Below are positions 48,922 through 58,964 of a stretch of DNA of 60,000 nucleotides, in pieces. The notes beneath the pieces were generated by a model. That model did no database searches and was not told the DNA's origin. It saw only the letters and a list, made by a program, of their open reading frames with translations. The DNA is taken from contig OU612070.1 in assembly GCA_914767715.1 (NCBI GenBank), positions 12,233,501 to 12,293,500 of the forward strand, read 5' to 3'. Made by a program: the position numbers and the translations under genes. Within the stretch, counting starts at the first letter, position 1. Each line of letters starts with the position of its first letter. The stretch comes from Membranipora membranacea. Lineage: Eukaryota; Bryozoa; Gymnolaemata; Cheilostomatida; Membraniporidae.

Positions 48922-49098
48922 TGTGGTTTTGCAAATGGTGAATTTACTGAGTGGCAGAATTGAGAATGTACAGTTAGTTGTGGTGGAGGTTTTATCCCAC
49001 AGACGTGAAGTTGTACTAATCCAGAACCAGCAAATGGTGGTCGAGATTGTACAGTGGAAACAAGTCGCCTCTCGCAAACAACTTGTTACTCAAATCAG
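48922..49098 (+). pseudogene. TSR exon B with two in-frame TGA codons and a GC donor
   Basis: The frame reads CGFANGEFTEWQN, TGA (48961-48963), ECTVSCGGGFIPQT, TGA (49006-49008), SCTNPEPANGGRDC. The first stop is at the same motif position as in exon A; the second replaces the Arg before the Cys, a CGA-to-TGA change. The exon ends CAG|GCAAGT, a GC-type donor. Length 177, phase 0. Confidence 0.75.
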
Positions 49099-49126
49099 GC
49101 AAGTCACATCACCGTGCCTAATCACA

Positions 49127-50150
49127 TATATATATATATATATACTTTTATTGTCATTCTACATCATCTTTAGGAATGTTTTTCATGCAGTGACAGAACA
49201 AAAAAGAAAAAACTAAAGCGGAGAGAAAAAGAAAAAATACTCAAGTAACAAGAATTAAAAGGATATAAAGTGCTTCGATAGTTGTTGTTTTAAATGAGTA
49301 AGTTTGGTTGCTAAGCGTATCTGAATTGGTAAAGAGTTAAAAGTTGTAGTGATTTTTTGTCAGTGTGATAATGTAATAGGTATTTGTCTCTAAAAAAGGT
49401 TTTAGAGCTAGCTGGAATAAAGCCTTCCAAAAGAAAGTCAGGTGCAATCAGATGCAAAATTTGATAACCAAAATTACAGGTGAAATGACCAGCAAGGAGA
49501 GGAAAAGGAATCAGACCAAGAGATGTATGTAAATCTCTTGTATGAATTAGATGATATGGTATGTGGTTGACATTTGCTATTAGGCGGAAGCCCTCTTTTG
49601 GAGCAAGTATATTCTTTCAAGAATATATTGTGGTGATAGGTTGCCATATATACGGATGTCATATATTATATGACAAAAGACATACTGGAAATAAAAGTTA
49701 CGAGATGATTTACTATCTAGGAATGCCCTGCATTTCTGGAATAATGCCAAACTTTTGTTTATTTTGGTGCAAATCTGGTCTACATGATCGTCCCATGTCA
49801 ATGAGTCATTCAAAGTAAAACCAAGGAGTTTGGTATTGGCATTTCGGTTTAGTCTTTTATGGTTAATTTTTAGATTTAAATCTAGAGATGTGGCTCTATG
49901 AGAGGGTTGTACAAGCATATAGTGAGATTTGTTTATGTTTAACAACATCCTATTATTCCTACACCAACTTTCTATCAAGTGTAGATCAGTATCACATAAG
50001 TCATTAAGTGTATCAAAGTTGTCAGATTTTGATACGAAAACTGTATCATCAGCGTAGGCAAATGCCTTGGAATGTAATGTGTAGGATAAAAGATCATTGG
50101 CGTATATGAGGAATAAACTTGGTGCCAGAATTGAGCCTTGGGGGACACAT
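49127..50150 (-). mobile_element. 5'-truncated non-LTR retrotransposon (LINE) with reverse transcriptase fragment
   Basis: On the minus strand a reverse transcriptase palm fragment begins with VPQGSILAPSLFLIYANDL (50146 downward) and has the catalytic YADD at 50056-50045. The thumb/connection region follows (NKSHYMLVQ, TKLLGFTLNDSLTWDDHV). A frameshift near 49585-49590 moves the reading to another frame, which continues to a stop at 49311-49313. A short 3' UTR with AATAAA ends in a (TA)n tail at about 49127-49145, a microsatellite-type 3' end known from CR1/L2/Jockey-like elements. The endonuclease and first half of the reverse transcriptase are missing. The element is dead and lies between TSR exons B and C. 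Confidence 0.9.
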
Positions 50151-50337
50151 GAATCCAATAGCAAAATGCATGCCGCTATGCTCAAATATATGATAGCGTA
50201 GTAATAAAATAATGGCATCGCTATAAAATATTGCTGTGGGTAAAAAACTAAACTAAATGGTTAAATATTACTCTTACCCTAATTATTCAGCTTCCACATG
50301 TTTTTTTCTAATCATTGTTCTCTTGAATGTTCATCAG

Positions 50338-50525
50338 TGTCCACAAACCGTACCTGACCCAGTAGATGGTGGTTTTGTCCATGGGTCAATGTGTCGCCAT
50401 TTTATCTCAAATGTGGACCAGGAATTATAACATCAAGGCGATCCTGTGACAGCCCTCCCCCAGCAAACGGAAGAAAGGAATGCGATGGACCAACACGACA
50501 AACTACGACCTGTAACCAAGGGCCT
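50338..50525 (+). pseudogene. TSR exon C with frameshift
   Basis: It starts CPQTVPDPVDGGF at a CATCAG acceptor. The frame must then shift by one base (near 50380) to reach PWVNVSP and GPGIITSRRSCDSPPPANGR. Length is 188, one base short of a multiple of three, consistent with a 1-base deletion. The first core Cys and second Trp are replaced. The donor is GTAAGT. Confidence 0.7.
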
Positions 50526-50855
50526 GTAAGTTAAAACCAAGTATTGATGTCACTCCTTTAGTTTCAATCCCTCTCCTTTACTGTCCAATCCTAATTCGGA
50601 TTCATGACACATTATCTGGCAAGTCTGATGCAGTAAACTTTCAGGCTTGAAATGGCATCACTTGGTTTTACAAACTATAGCAACATATTCTAAGATGACA
50701 CGAGGCTTTGTAAATAGAAATAAAGTTTTAGAGGAACTGAAGACTTTCTAAGTTGGCATATAAATCATGATAAGGATAGCAATCTTTTTCATATGGCAGA
50801 TTTATGTGCCCAATATTTAGATCCTCACAATCATTTTATTGTTTGTCACTCTCAG

Positions 50856-51017
50856 TGTGAAAGTTTCTGGACGGAGTGGGCTGCTGCTTCCTGCTCAGTC
50901 TCATGTGGCTCAGGCGGCACCCAAATAAAAACTAGGAGTTGTGATCGACAACCCAGAGCACAATCTTGTACAGGAGAAGATACTGAGACCGGACCTCGTG
51001 ATCCGGTCCTGGCAGAT
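50856..51017 (+). CDS. TSR exon D, intact
   Basis: TCTCAG acceptor, Cys codon first, then FWTEWAAASCSVSCGSGG and TQIKTRSCDRQ, 54 codons at phase 0 to a GTAAGA donor. The end (GPRDPVLAD) has lost the usual closing Cys residues. This is the first exon of the array with a fully open frame and good splice sites. Confidence 0.65.
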
Positions 51018-51197
51018 GTAAGATTTTACACTACACCTTGAATGAAGGCTTAGTATCATATTCGAACCACATGTCTAAACCCAAATTAATGGAATGTTGT
51101 TTCTTCTGGTCCTGCTAGACTAAAATTTCTAGAAAAAGTACTTCCATTAAATGACAAATGAAATATAATTTGTAATCGTGATTATTTCCATTAAAAG

Positions 51198-51350
51198 CGT
51201 CAGAGGCGAGGCTTCAGCTCATGGCGGTCAAGTCAATGCTCGGCTACATGTGGTGTTGGTGATGAAACGCAGACCTGGCAATGTTTGGATTCTCCCGCGT
51301 CTCTATGTAAAGGTCCAACAACATGCACAGTATCCTGTCGCAGTAGAGGC
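51198..51350 (+). CDS. TSR exon E, open but divergent
   Basis: The frame reads FSSWRSSQCSATCGVGDETQ and then continues with several Cys to a GTAAGT donor; 51 codons, phase 0. The acceptor AAAAG has a poor pyrimidine tract, and the first codon is CGT where the other modules have TGT or TGC, so the opening Cys is lost. Confidence 0.55.
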
Positions 51351-51679
51351 GTAAGTATCTACAATTATAAACTGTTAACTGTGTGTCTCTGGTAGGGTTG
51401 TAACTGTATGCTTTAGGGCTCACGAGTTCCATGAACCATTTGCTAACTGTTTTAGCCTACAGTAAAAGATATTGATGTTCACAGCATGTTACATTATCCG
51501 TTAAGCTGGCCTTTTTGCTACTGAACAGTGGCATATCAAACTGATGTAATGAATGAGGAGTGATCTTGGAAATTCAGCAACAGTTTGAGAATCGCTGTTC
51601 ATATAACCCATAATGATCCTTATTAGAGCAAGTCTATCTTGTATTGTCTGATTGTTTGCATTGCGGGTCAGGCCCACAG

Positions 51680-51814
51680 TGGAGTACATGGACTAACGGA
51701 CCATGTTCCGTGACCTGCGGAGGTGGTATACGCAGACGTACAAGAACTTGCTCTGTTTGGCTTTCGTGCCCTGGAAGCGCCTCAGAAGAGAACATACCAT
51801 GCAATGAACAAAAT
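51680..51814 (+). CDS. TSR exon F, open; canonical acceptor displaced
   Basis: The frame reads WSTWTNGPCSVTCGGGIRRR and TRTCSVWLSCPG to a GTTAGT donor. By comparison with the other modules the exon should start at the TGC near 51662, but the bases before it are TTTGCAT rather than TTTGCAG. The next usable acceptor in phase is CCACAG at 51674-51679, which would trim about six residues. The start is therefore uncertain. Confidence 0.5.
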
Positions 51815-52258
51815 GTTAGTTATTACAACCTTCACTATCGTGTTTTCAATTCATTCACAATAAATTCTCACTACAATGTCTTTAATCCCCCTTCAATAAA
51901 GTTTATGTCAGGCACTGTACAATTTCTCAGTAAGTACAATTTCCACTCCAACACTTCATGACAAGTATGTTACCCGTCTTAGATCAAAAATTTTTAATTC
52001 TGCCTTACAAATAAAGTTGAATGAAGAAAAGAGGAGCCAACAAATCCGACCATATTTAGTGCTACAACATGGAGAAAAAGAACCACATGAAATCTAATTA
52101 TGGGTAATTCAGTTTTTGGTGATATAACATATGGCACTCTTTTGCTCTTTGAATGAAGTCAAATGACATTCAATTTGAACTAAAGTTGCACATTACTGCC
52201 AGTGGAAGGGCTATTACTGCCCCGAATGATACTAATACTTGTTCATTTTATATGTTTG

Positions 52259-52417
52259 TGTCCCCCTATAACTACTGCTCCTGGTACCTTCGGCCCCTGG
52301 CAGGCAGGGGGCTGTTCATCAACATGTGGTCCAGGATCTACAACAGAGACCCGAACTTGCCTGACATCTGGCTGTGTCGGACAAACCTCCAGACCATCGG
52401 TCTGTAATCTTGGAGTG
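52259..52417 (+). pseudogene. TSR exon G, open frame but no acceptor AG
   Basis: Open from a Cys codon (CPPITTAPGTFGPWQAGG, CSSTCGPGSTTETRTC) to a GTGAGT donor, 53 codons, phase 0. The bases before it are TATGTTTG, with no AG, and no in-phase alternative lies nearby. Unless an upstream acceptor is used, this exon would be skipped. Skipping would keep the frame because the exon is phase 0 at both ends. Confidence 0.5.
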
Positions 52418-52966
52418 GTGAGTGTTTCCTTTCCAAATTATTTGACCCATTGTCCCTTTACACTGTGTTGAGTCGTCCATGCAATGCGTTTGACAAAATT
52501 TAGGATATTTTTTATATTGGATTTCTTTTTCTTTTTAATTCTTTTACCTTTGTGCTGGTAAATGCATCCAAAATCGTCAACTGACTTGTGGTATAACATG
52601 GTTTTATTTTGAAGTCGTAACCTATAAATAATACTGACGATGTTATAGGACAAGACGAAATGTTTTAACATGTGGTATGCAATGAAGCTAGTATATAAAA
52701 TTAAATTGTCATCAGAATTACCAACAAAACAAAAAGCAATAAGAACCTTTAAATTAACAATTTTTCAGATTTGGATAAGTGTTTAAAAATAAATTACACT
52801 CACAATACACGTCGCAAAACAGTTTTATCTGATTTTCTCATAGACTGGCCTATATGAATCACTCAAAGACAGTCTGAATACTAAGTGCAGATATAAATTC
52901 ATACATGTATGGTAACTTGTCAAATAATGTAAAGCTCCATTTTTCTTTGTGCAGTTCTGACTCTAG

Positions 52967-53107
52967 TGCTCATCATGGAACGTTTGGGGTGAATGGAGTG
53001 CTTGTCCTGTGACATGCGACACTGGCACTATTACAAAAAGTCGTACTTGTAATGGACAGGATTGCTCGCCAGGGAGCGCTACTGAATCTGACCTTTGTGA
53101 GAGACAG
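52967..53107 (+). CDS. TSR exon H, intact
   Basis: Acceptor GACTCTAG, Cys first, then SSWNVWGEWSACPVTCDTGT and ITKSRTCNGQDC, 47 codons at phase 0, donor GTTAGC. The upstream GTGCAG at 52949-52954 is rejected as the acceptor because it would bring two stops into the exon. This is the best-preserved WxxWSxC motif of the array. Confidence 0.65.
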
Positions 53108-53339
53108 GTTAGCACGGTTATATTCTCATCTATTCCTCACAGTGTGAATTTTTGTGTATATAGTAACGCTGTATATAATATATATATATATATAAATATA
53201 TAATATATATAATAGTACTTGATCCAAATACTACCACCATATAACTTAGTCTGGCTGTTGGAAGCAATTTCCTCTTTTTACTCTCCCAAATCATGTAGGA
53301 AAATACAGTTGGTTTAAAGTTGAATGTATTTTATATATG

Positions 53340-54710
53340 TTAAGGTAATGTCAAAGACCGATCCGAATATCAACATATCATATACCGCTGGAAAGCTGCC
53401 GAGCTGCTGAAAATGAATACCTGAACAAAAACTTGATTCAATGACGTTGTGTCATTTTAGGGAGGGAATGAGGCAGAAAACGCTGTTTTTGTCAAAGCAG
53501 ATGCGGGAGTCAAATTAAATGCAAGAAATTTCAAACCAGGTGAAATGCATACTTAGAGATTGAGTTCATAGTAAATTTTGATTTTCTTTGATATATGACT
53601 AGTCTAAACTGACTTTTTACGTCACGCCATACAACACATTTTTTATTGTGAAGCCGTGAAAATATGTGAAATTTCAATCATTAATTCAGAACAGATCATA
53701 GGCTCGAAACAAAATTAATTATGATTTTCCCTTAGAGTACACTTTAAATGTCATACATATTGATTTTCAACAAATTAGCTTGCATATTGCGAAAACAGTG
53801 GACTCTCGAATACACCTGATATTTTTCGCAACTTTTGCATAACGTCAAATGTGCTGTCCAAATGACCATTATTGTGGCCAAACAAAGTTTTATGGAAAGT
53901 TCTCACATACGAAGCCGCTTTTATTACCCATGGTGCACACAGGAAATGCCAACAGATTTTTTCACTGGATCTTCGTTTTTCTTGAATTTAACGCAAAAGA
54001 ATGGCCAAAAACACCTCAAAAGTCCCAAAAAATAGCTGGTTTTTTGGCATTCTTTTGCGTTAAATTCAAGAAAAACGAAGATGCAGGGAAAAAGTCTTTT
54101 AGCATTTCCTGTGTGGACCATGGCTAATGAAAGCGGCTTCGTATGTGAGAACTTTCAAAAAAACATTGCTTGGCCACAATAATGGTCATTTGGACAGCAC
54201 ATATGATGTTATGCAAAAGTTGCAAAAAATATTAGCTGTATTCGAGAGTCTACTGTTTTCGCAATATGCAAGCTAATTTGTTGAAAGTTAATAGGTATGG
54301 TATTTGAAGTGTAATCTAAGGGAAAATCATATTTAATTTTGTTTCGAGGCTATGATCTGTTCTGAATTAATGATTGAAATTTCACATATTTTCACGGCTT
54401 CACAAAAAAAATGCATTGTATGGCGTGACGTAAAAAGTAAGTTTAGACTAGTCATATATCAAAGAAAATCAAATTTTACGATGAACGCAATCTCTAAGTA
54501 TGCATTTCACCTGGTTTGAAATTTCTTGCATTTAATTTGACTCCCGCATCTGCTTTGACAAAAACAGCGTTTTCTGCCTCATTTCCTCCCTAAAATGACA
54601 CAACGTCATTGAATCATGTTTTTCTTCAGGTATTCATTTTCAGTAGCTCGGCAGCTTACCAACGGTATATGATATGTTGATATTCGGATTGGTCTTTGAC
54701 ATTACCTTAA
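53340..54710. mobile_element. 1.36-kb full-length palindrome flanked by TTAA, family V, copy 2
   Basis: Nearly identical over its whole length to 37952-39312, with the same termini (GGTAATGTCAAAGACCGATC) and TTAA at 53340-53343 and 54707-54710. It lies between TSR exons H and I. The high similarity of the two copies points to recent activity of the family. Mirror-image open frames inside it are artefacts of the palindrome. Confidence 0.9.
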
Positions 54711-55283
54711 GCTCTAGAAATATACAGTTCGCAGTTGACTGGTAATGAAACCTAAGTTGTGTTCACAGGCTGCAACCAAAATTTAGATCAATCAACGCAC
54801 TAACAAGCTGCATGCAACTGAATTAAAATTTCATCCGACAGCCAATGGGAATATGACAGCTGTCAATTCAGAATTCACTTTTTTTACTTTAGTTTTTTTG
54901 TTTTAGGATTTTCTATTCGTGTACAAAAAGAAGACAGCTCATCATTATCTCTCTAAAAAAATGTTTTTAAAAAGAAGCTTATGTCATGCAAGTTTTGACA
55001 TTTTTGACCTAGCTAGTTAGATCCAGCTTGCCTGCGTTTAGAATTGTTTCCCCCACCTGATCAATAGCATGCAAATAGGCCTGTGGTTTGTTTGCAGCAA
55101 ATTGGCTAGCAGCTTATCAAGTGAAGGGGAACATATCCGAAAGCCGGCGAATTGGACCAAACTTGGTCTACCTTTGACATACCATTGTTTGATTGTTGAC
55201 CTACTACAGTGTCCCCCAAAATAAACATTTTCTTTTCCATCAGAGAAAGACTTGATTTCTTATGTCAGATGCTTTGGTTGTAG

Positions 55284-55442
55284 GCTCGTACCTTTGGGTC
55301 TGCTCGTGGCAGTGGAACAGGTGGAGGGAGGTGCAGAGACACAGTAGGCAGGTGTGTAGGTACGTGTGGAACTGGTATTCGAACTATTAAACAGGTGTGC
55401 GGCGGGAATTTTACAGAGAGGACCGAGAGCTGTCCATTGGCA
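55284..55442 (+). CDS. TSR-like exon I, intact but atypical
   Basis: Acceptor GTTGTAG, 53 open codons at phase 0, donor GTAAGT. A Gly/Arg-rich start (GSARGSGTGGGRC) precedes VGRCVGTCGTGIRTIKQVC and ERTESCPLA. The tryptophan half of the module is missing and the cysteine half is kept. Base composition is GC-richer than the flanks, as expected for coding sequence. Confidence 0.6.
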
Positions 55443-55657
55443 GTAAGTACAAACCTACAGTTCTTTTTTTTGTGTGTCACATTACATTTTTGATTTTTTC
55501 CTTTTAATCATTTAAAAACTACTCCATTATAAACCTTATGGTTTCTGAGAGGGGTTCAATAAAATCTCATCTTATCTTGCTATAACTTTTTCCTTCACAG
55601 TTTCTGTTTCATTGCGAGCTGGTAATTGTCCTTGTGAGAATGTTGTTTATATCACAG

Positions 55658-56223
55658 GCCTGTTCTCCTGTCCCACCAACTGTAAGAAACCCGACGCCTC
55701 CTACAAACTCTAATAATGGAGGTTACGCAAACTGGGGTGAATGGAGCTTTTGCATCATGTATGAGAACATCATTAATATGCATATTATTATTATGTATAT
55801 TATAATATTATTAAATTCATATATATGTTAATACTATTATATATATAATATGTGTATGTATAAAAGAAGTATCCATTATAATTTCCTTTATTGTACCAAG
55901 AATTTAGACAGAGTTTCCAGTATTCAGTGTTAATAAGTGGTATGAGAGCAAAGACAACCCGTTCATGGGCGATAGCCCTCTTCCTTGTTACAGCAATACT
56001 TAAATGACTTATATCACTTGGATTGAGAACCCGCTATAACGTTCTTCAAAATAGGTTTTGACTTTCTAAAAATAATATATGTTGTTGTTTCATCTGTTTG
56101 GTAGAACTTGCTTATCCTACTAGAAGTCGATTTAGAACTTGTACCAACCCAGTACCTTCAGGGGGACAAGACTGTTCAGTTCTCGGACCTGCATCACAAA
56201 CTGCACCGTGTGGATCATTCCCT
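55658..56223 (+). CDS. TSR module split over two exons (J 55658-55758, K 56124-56223)
   Basis: J starts at ATCACAG, encodes a Pro/Asn linker (PTVRNPTPPTNSNNGG) and NWGEWSFC, and ends phase 2 at a GTATGA donor. K is read from the CTACTAG acceptor ending at 56123, giving SRFRTCTNPVPSGGQDC and a GTAAGT donor at phase 0. The two lengths add to 201 bases and stay in frame. The usual Ser-Cys-Gly segment between the halves is missing. The alternative acceptor GGTAG at 56100-56104 puts a stop in this frame. Confidence 0.5.
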
Positions 56224-57706
56224 GTAAGTAGAAAGTGTGGTTATGTTGTGCACAAGTCTGATTAGACCACGTGGTTCTAATAAATCACATGTTTGTTTGT
56301 TTGTTTGTTTGTTCAATGTTAAAAACTTGTTTACTAGGTGCATAATATTGCTAAAATTAATCTTCATTGAGTAAGGTAAAAGCAAAAAGTAAATAAATAT
56401 GTAAAAATTAATATATAAAGTTAACTATATTTATTTTGGGCCACTCAGTATTATTGATTGGATGGTGCTGTCCATCAGGTAAGTTGAGTTTAATTAACTT
56501 CTGACACATTCATTAATTACCACAGATCACATCAAACTTACAAAATTTCTTCTTTAAAATGTTTGAACGCTTGGTTTGTGATCGCAGACTTTGGATTTGT
56601 AGAGTTGTATGCCCTTGTACCATTTGAATGATCTTGCTCTATGATAATAAACAGCTTGATGTTTTGTGTTGAACTCGATTGTCCACCAATTAAAGGCATG
56701 TATTCATCAACAACATCCCATGATGAATTCTAATGGACTTTACTATAAGGCAATTTACAGAGCAATTATTTCGATTTTGGGGTATTTGTTTGAGAAAAAG
56801 CTGAAACAAAGCATTAATTCATTGAAAATTTATTGTGTCACCCATTTTTTTAGTCATATATAGCACCTGTGTTTATATGAGCGCAAAGAAATTCAATTTC
56901 GGCTAAGCTTCATCTGTCATTGCCAAATCTCATATAAAAAATATTATCTTTCACATAAAACTTCCTTTTTTGCACCACATGTAGGAGGTGTTAGAGGTTT
57001 AATGTCTTCATTAAACTGATAATGAAAGTGTTCTAAGCGTCCACTTCGAAATCCATGTGCTGTTCGGTTCCAACCATTATTTACACTTAGTCCCTCACCA
57101 ATCAATGTGCTACCTCAGTTATATTTTGTATTCACTCTTGGATAAGAACAATATTTGGATGCTTATGGCGATTAGTCTTACGTGCAGTTTTTTCTTAGAA
57201 AACTAATAGATGTGACTCTTGACATTAGCAGCAAAAAACGCGAACTTATAATATAATATAATATGTAAGGTTTATATAGTATAGGCCTATTATAAAGCAA
57301 GTGTGAGAGTGCTTTGAGTCAGGTATTTTATTTCTGAATGCAGTATGGAAATAAAACATACACAATAATTATATCGATCAATATTTATCATCAAGTTGAC
57401 TCCATTAAATAGGAAAACAATCAACATTCATGAAAAACTTTCAGACAAATAAATTGTAGATAATAAAATGTATAAAGTTTATATATATATATGTATATAT
57501 ATATATATAATTGTAATATATAGTACGTTTTATAATACATTTATATACACTTATGAATATGATAAAATAATAAAATAATGATTGTATTTTATAAATATAT
57601 ACTATAATATATATATACATATATATATATAACATGTAAATATATAAAACATTATATAACAAATTAGGTTTTGTCATTGTTTGACAGGAGTGTGTGAGGC
57701 GAACAG
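56224..57706. other. no gene seen; AT-rich spacer
   Basis: Contains a (GTTT)n run at about 56290-56312, TA-rich microsatellites at about 57476-57515 and 57597-57640, and otherwise featureless AT-rich DNA. Confidence 0.6.
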
Positions 57707-57904
57707 TCACCGGAGCGCCAACATCTCGGCCTCGGGCAACATCACTCATCACATCAGTGCGGCCGTAACCAGAGACGCTGTGCAAGGGGCTGCTGTCCGC
57801 GACAAAACCGGCAAACCCCAACAAGACGGAGAATAACCAACCAACCCCGAAGGACAACAGCTAGACCCGTTAGACAGCGACCAAACAACCGAAGAAGAGG
57901 ATAA
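57690..57904 (+). CDS. GC-rich, Arg/Pro-rich segment, possible terminal exon of the TSR gene
   Basis: This block is sharply GC-richer than the TA repeats beside it. From an AACAG acceptor at 57702-57706 a phase-0 frame runs 65 codons to TAA at 57902-57904. It encodes a Cys cluster (CGRNQRRCARGCCPRQ) followed by a strongly basic tail (TPTRRRITNQPRR, ending NNRRRG). Phase agrees with exon K. A better pyrimidine-preceded acceptor (TTGACAG at 57687) opens another frame of similar Arg/Thr/Pro composition that stops after 26 codons, which could mean a frameshift. A minus-strand frame is also open here, so even the strand is not certain. Confidence 0.35.
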
Positions 57905-58721
57905 AAGGTTACCACTTGGGTCTGCTGTCTAATTCAAATTAAGTTTATTGGTCGATCCTAACCGAACAAAGACAGCAAAGGCATTTTCATCCTTTAACTA
58001 AAAAATTCAAACAAAATGTATTTCTATCACAAAATTGGTTTAAAAGACTGAGTTCTTGTATTGTTCAGGAATTAAAGATGAATTATCCATTCACAATATA
58101 ACTTTGTAGTTTCTTTGAGGTTGTAGTCACCATGCCGCACTACAAAATATTTCAAATGTTTTTTTTTCCGAACGAGCGGGTCAGTTTAAACTAAATAAAA
58201 AGTCAATTACAACTACTAGATATAGAATACACAATCGCTGTTTTTCCATTTGTCAAAATCGTCAAGATAAGTGGAGGTAGCTTTGTCACGCGACTTCTTA
58301 TTTTGTAACCGCATGACGAGGCTAAAGCGAAGAATCTGGAGCACAGCCTAAACAACCAAACAAAGATCACCCACATGTTTGAAGGTTTAACTTGAACAGA
58401 AATCTGACACTCTTTCTATACCACACACATGTTCTTCCAAAGAGTACTTGTGGAAGTTTCACAGCATCTTGATATGGCGTCTTATTTAGATCGATGTTTT
58501 GGCTCTTACAACCAATAAAACATATTTTGACTATAACATTGAAGACGGGAGTCTCAGACTTAAAGGATTCACTATCCATTTTCAGCAAAAAATATAAGAA
58601 AAGCTAGTGATTGAAAAATTGATAGATTGTTAGCTACATTTCTTCCGATATTTAAATAATTTAATTATTATTGAGAGAAAGTCACTCATTTTTTATGGCA
58701 TCATGTCATGGCCCTTCCTAG
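57905..58721. other. no assignable gene; one minus-strand open frame
   Basis: The only feature of note is a minus-strand frame from ATG at 58579 down to 58367 (70 codons; MDSESFKSETPVFNVIVK at its start). It has mixed composition and no recognisable domain. It could be a first exon on the minus strand or chance. Confidence 0.3.
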
Positions 58722-58964
58722 CTGGCACATCATAAACACACAGGCAGCAATAACCAACACAAACCTATTGGAAGACCTCACATCAAGCCATCACCGGCAA
58801 CAGGAACAGTCCAGTACTTGCAATGGTCCCCACTACCACACAAGACAAACTTGTTTGGGGTTGTTGTTGAGTCTGACCTTCCTTGGACTCGGGAGAATGT
58901 GTCTCCAATCGATTCAAAGAAAGGTTCCTGCCAAAAACCCGTTAAGACCCCTGCCTTGTATTAA
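58722..58964 (+). CDS. candidate 3'-terminal exon, function unknown
   Basis: The acceptor GCCCTTCCTAG (ending 58721) is followed by 80 open codons at phase 0 to TAA (58962-58964). The sequence is hydrophilic with balanced composition (KPIGRPHIKPSPATGTVQYL, NLFGVVVESDLPWTRENVS) and has no recognised domain. AATAAA follows at about 59165-59170. It could belong to the TSR gene or to a separate gene whose other exons I cannot see. Confidence 0.35.
   Translation: MAHHKHTGSNNQHKPIGRPHIKPSPATGTVQYLQWSPLPHKTNLFGVVVESDLPWTRENVSPIDSKKGSCQKPVKTPALY

Larger units (their letters stand above)
47592..56223 (+). pseudogene. multi-TSR (thrombospondin type-1 repeat) locus, at least partly decayed
   Basis: About ten TSR-encoding exons lie in order on the plus strand, mostly phase 0 at both ends and mostly beginning with a Cys codon: 48422-48573, 48922-49098, 50338-50525, 50856-51017, 51198-51350, about 51680-51814, 52259-52417, 52967-53107, 55284-55442 and the pair 55658-55758 + 56124-56223. 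Two exon-like segments precede them (47592-47695, 47747-47794). TSR proteins are secreted or membrane matrix/adhesion proteins with C-mannosylated tryptophans. The first two TSR exons contain TGA stops, the third a 1-base deletion with lost Cys, and two later ones lack an AG acceptor, while others are clean. Either the whole locus is a pseudogene or a shorter live gene begins near 50856. No start codon or signal peptide was found. Confidence 0.7.

Noticed and set aside
48422-49098. Reassigned TGA (Trp) codon as an explanation for the TSR stops
   Set aside because: Both receptor genes end cleanly on TGA, and exon C carries a frameshift and lost Cys that no code change explains.
57441-57857. 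Minus-strand secreted protein with a signal-like N-terminus
   Set aside because: Its apparent start is TTG, not ATG, and most of the frame runs through TA microsatellite; only the GC-rich part could be coding and the plus strand fits the upstream exon phase.
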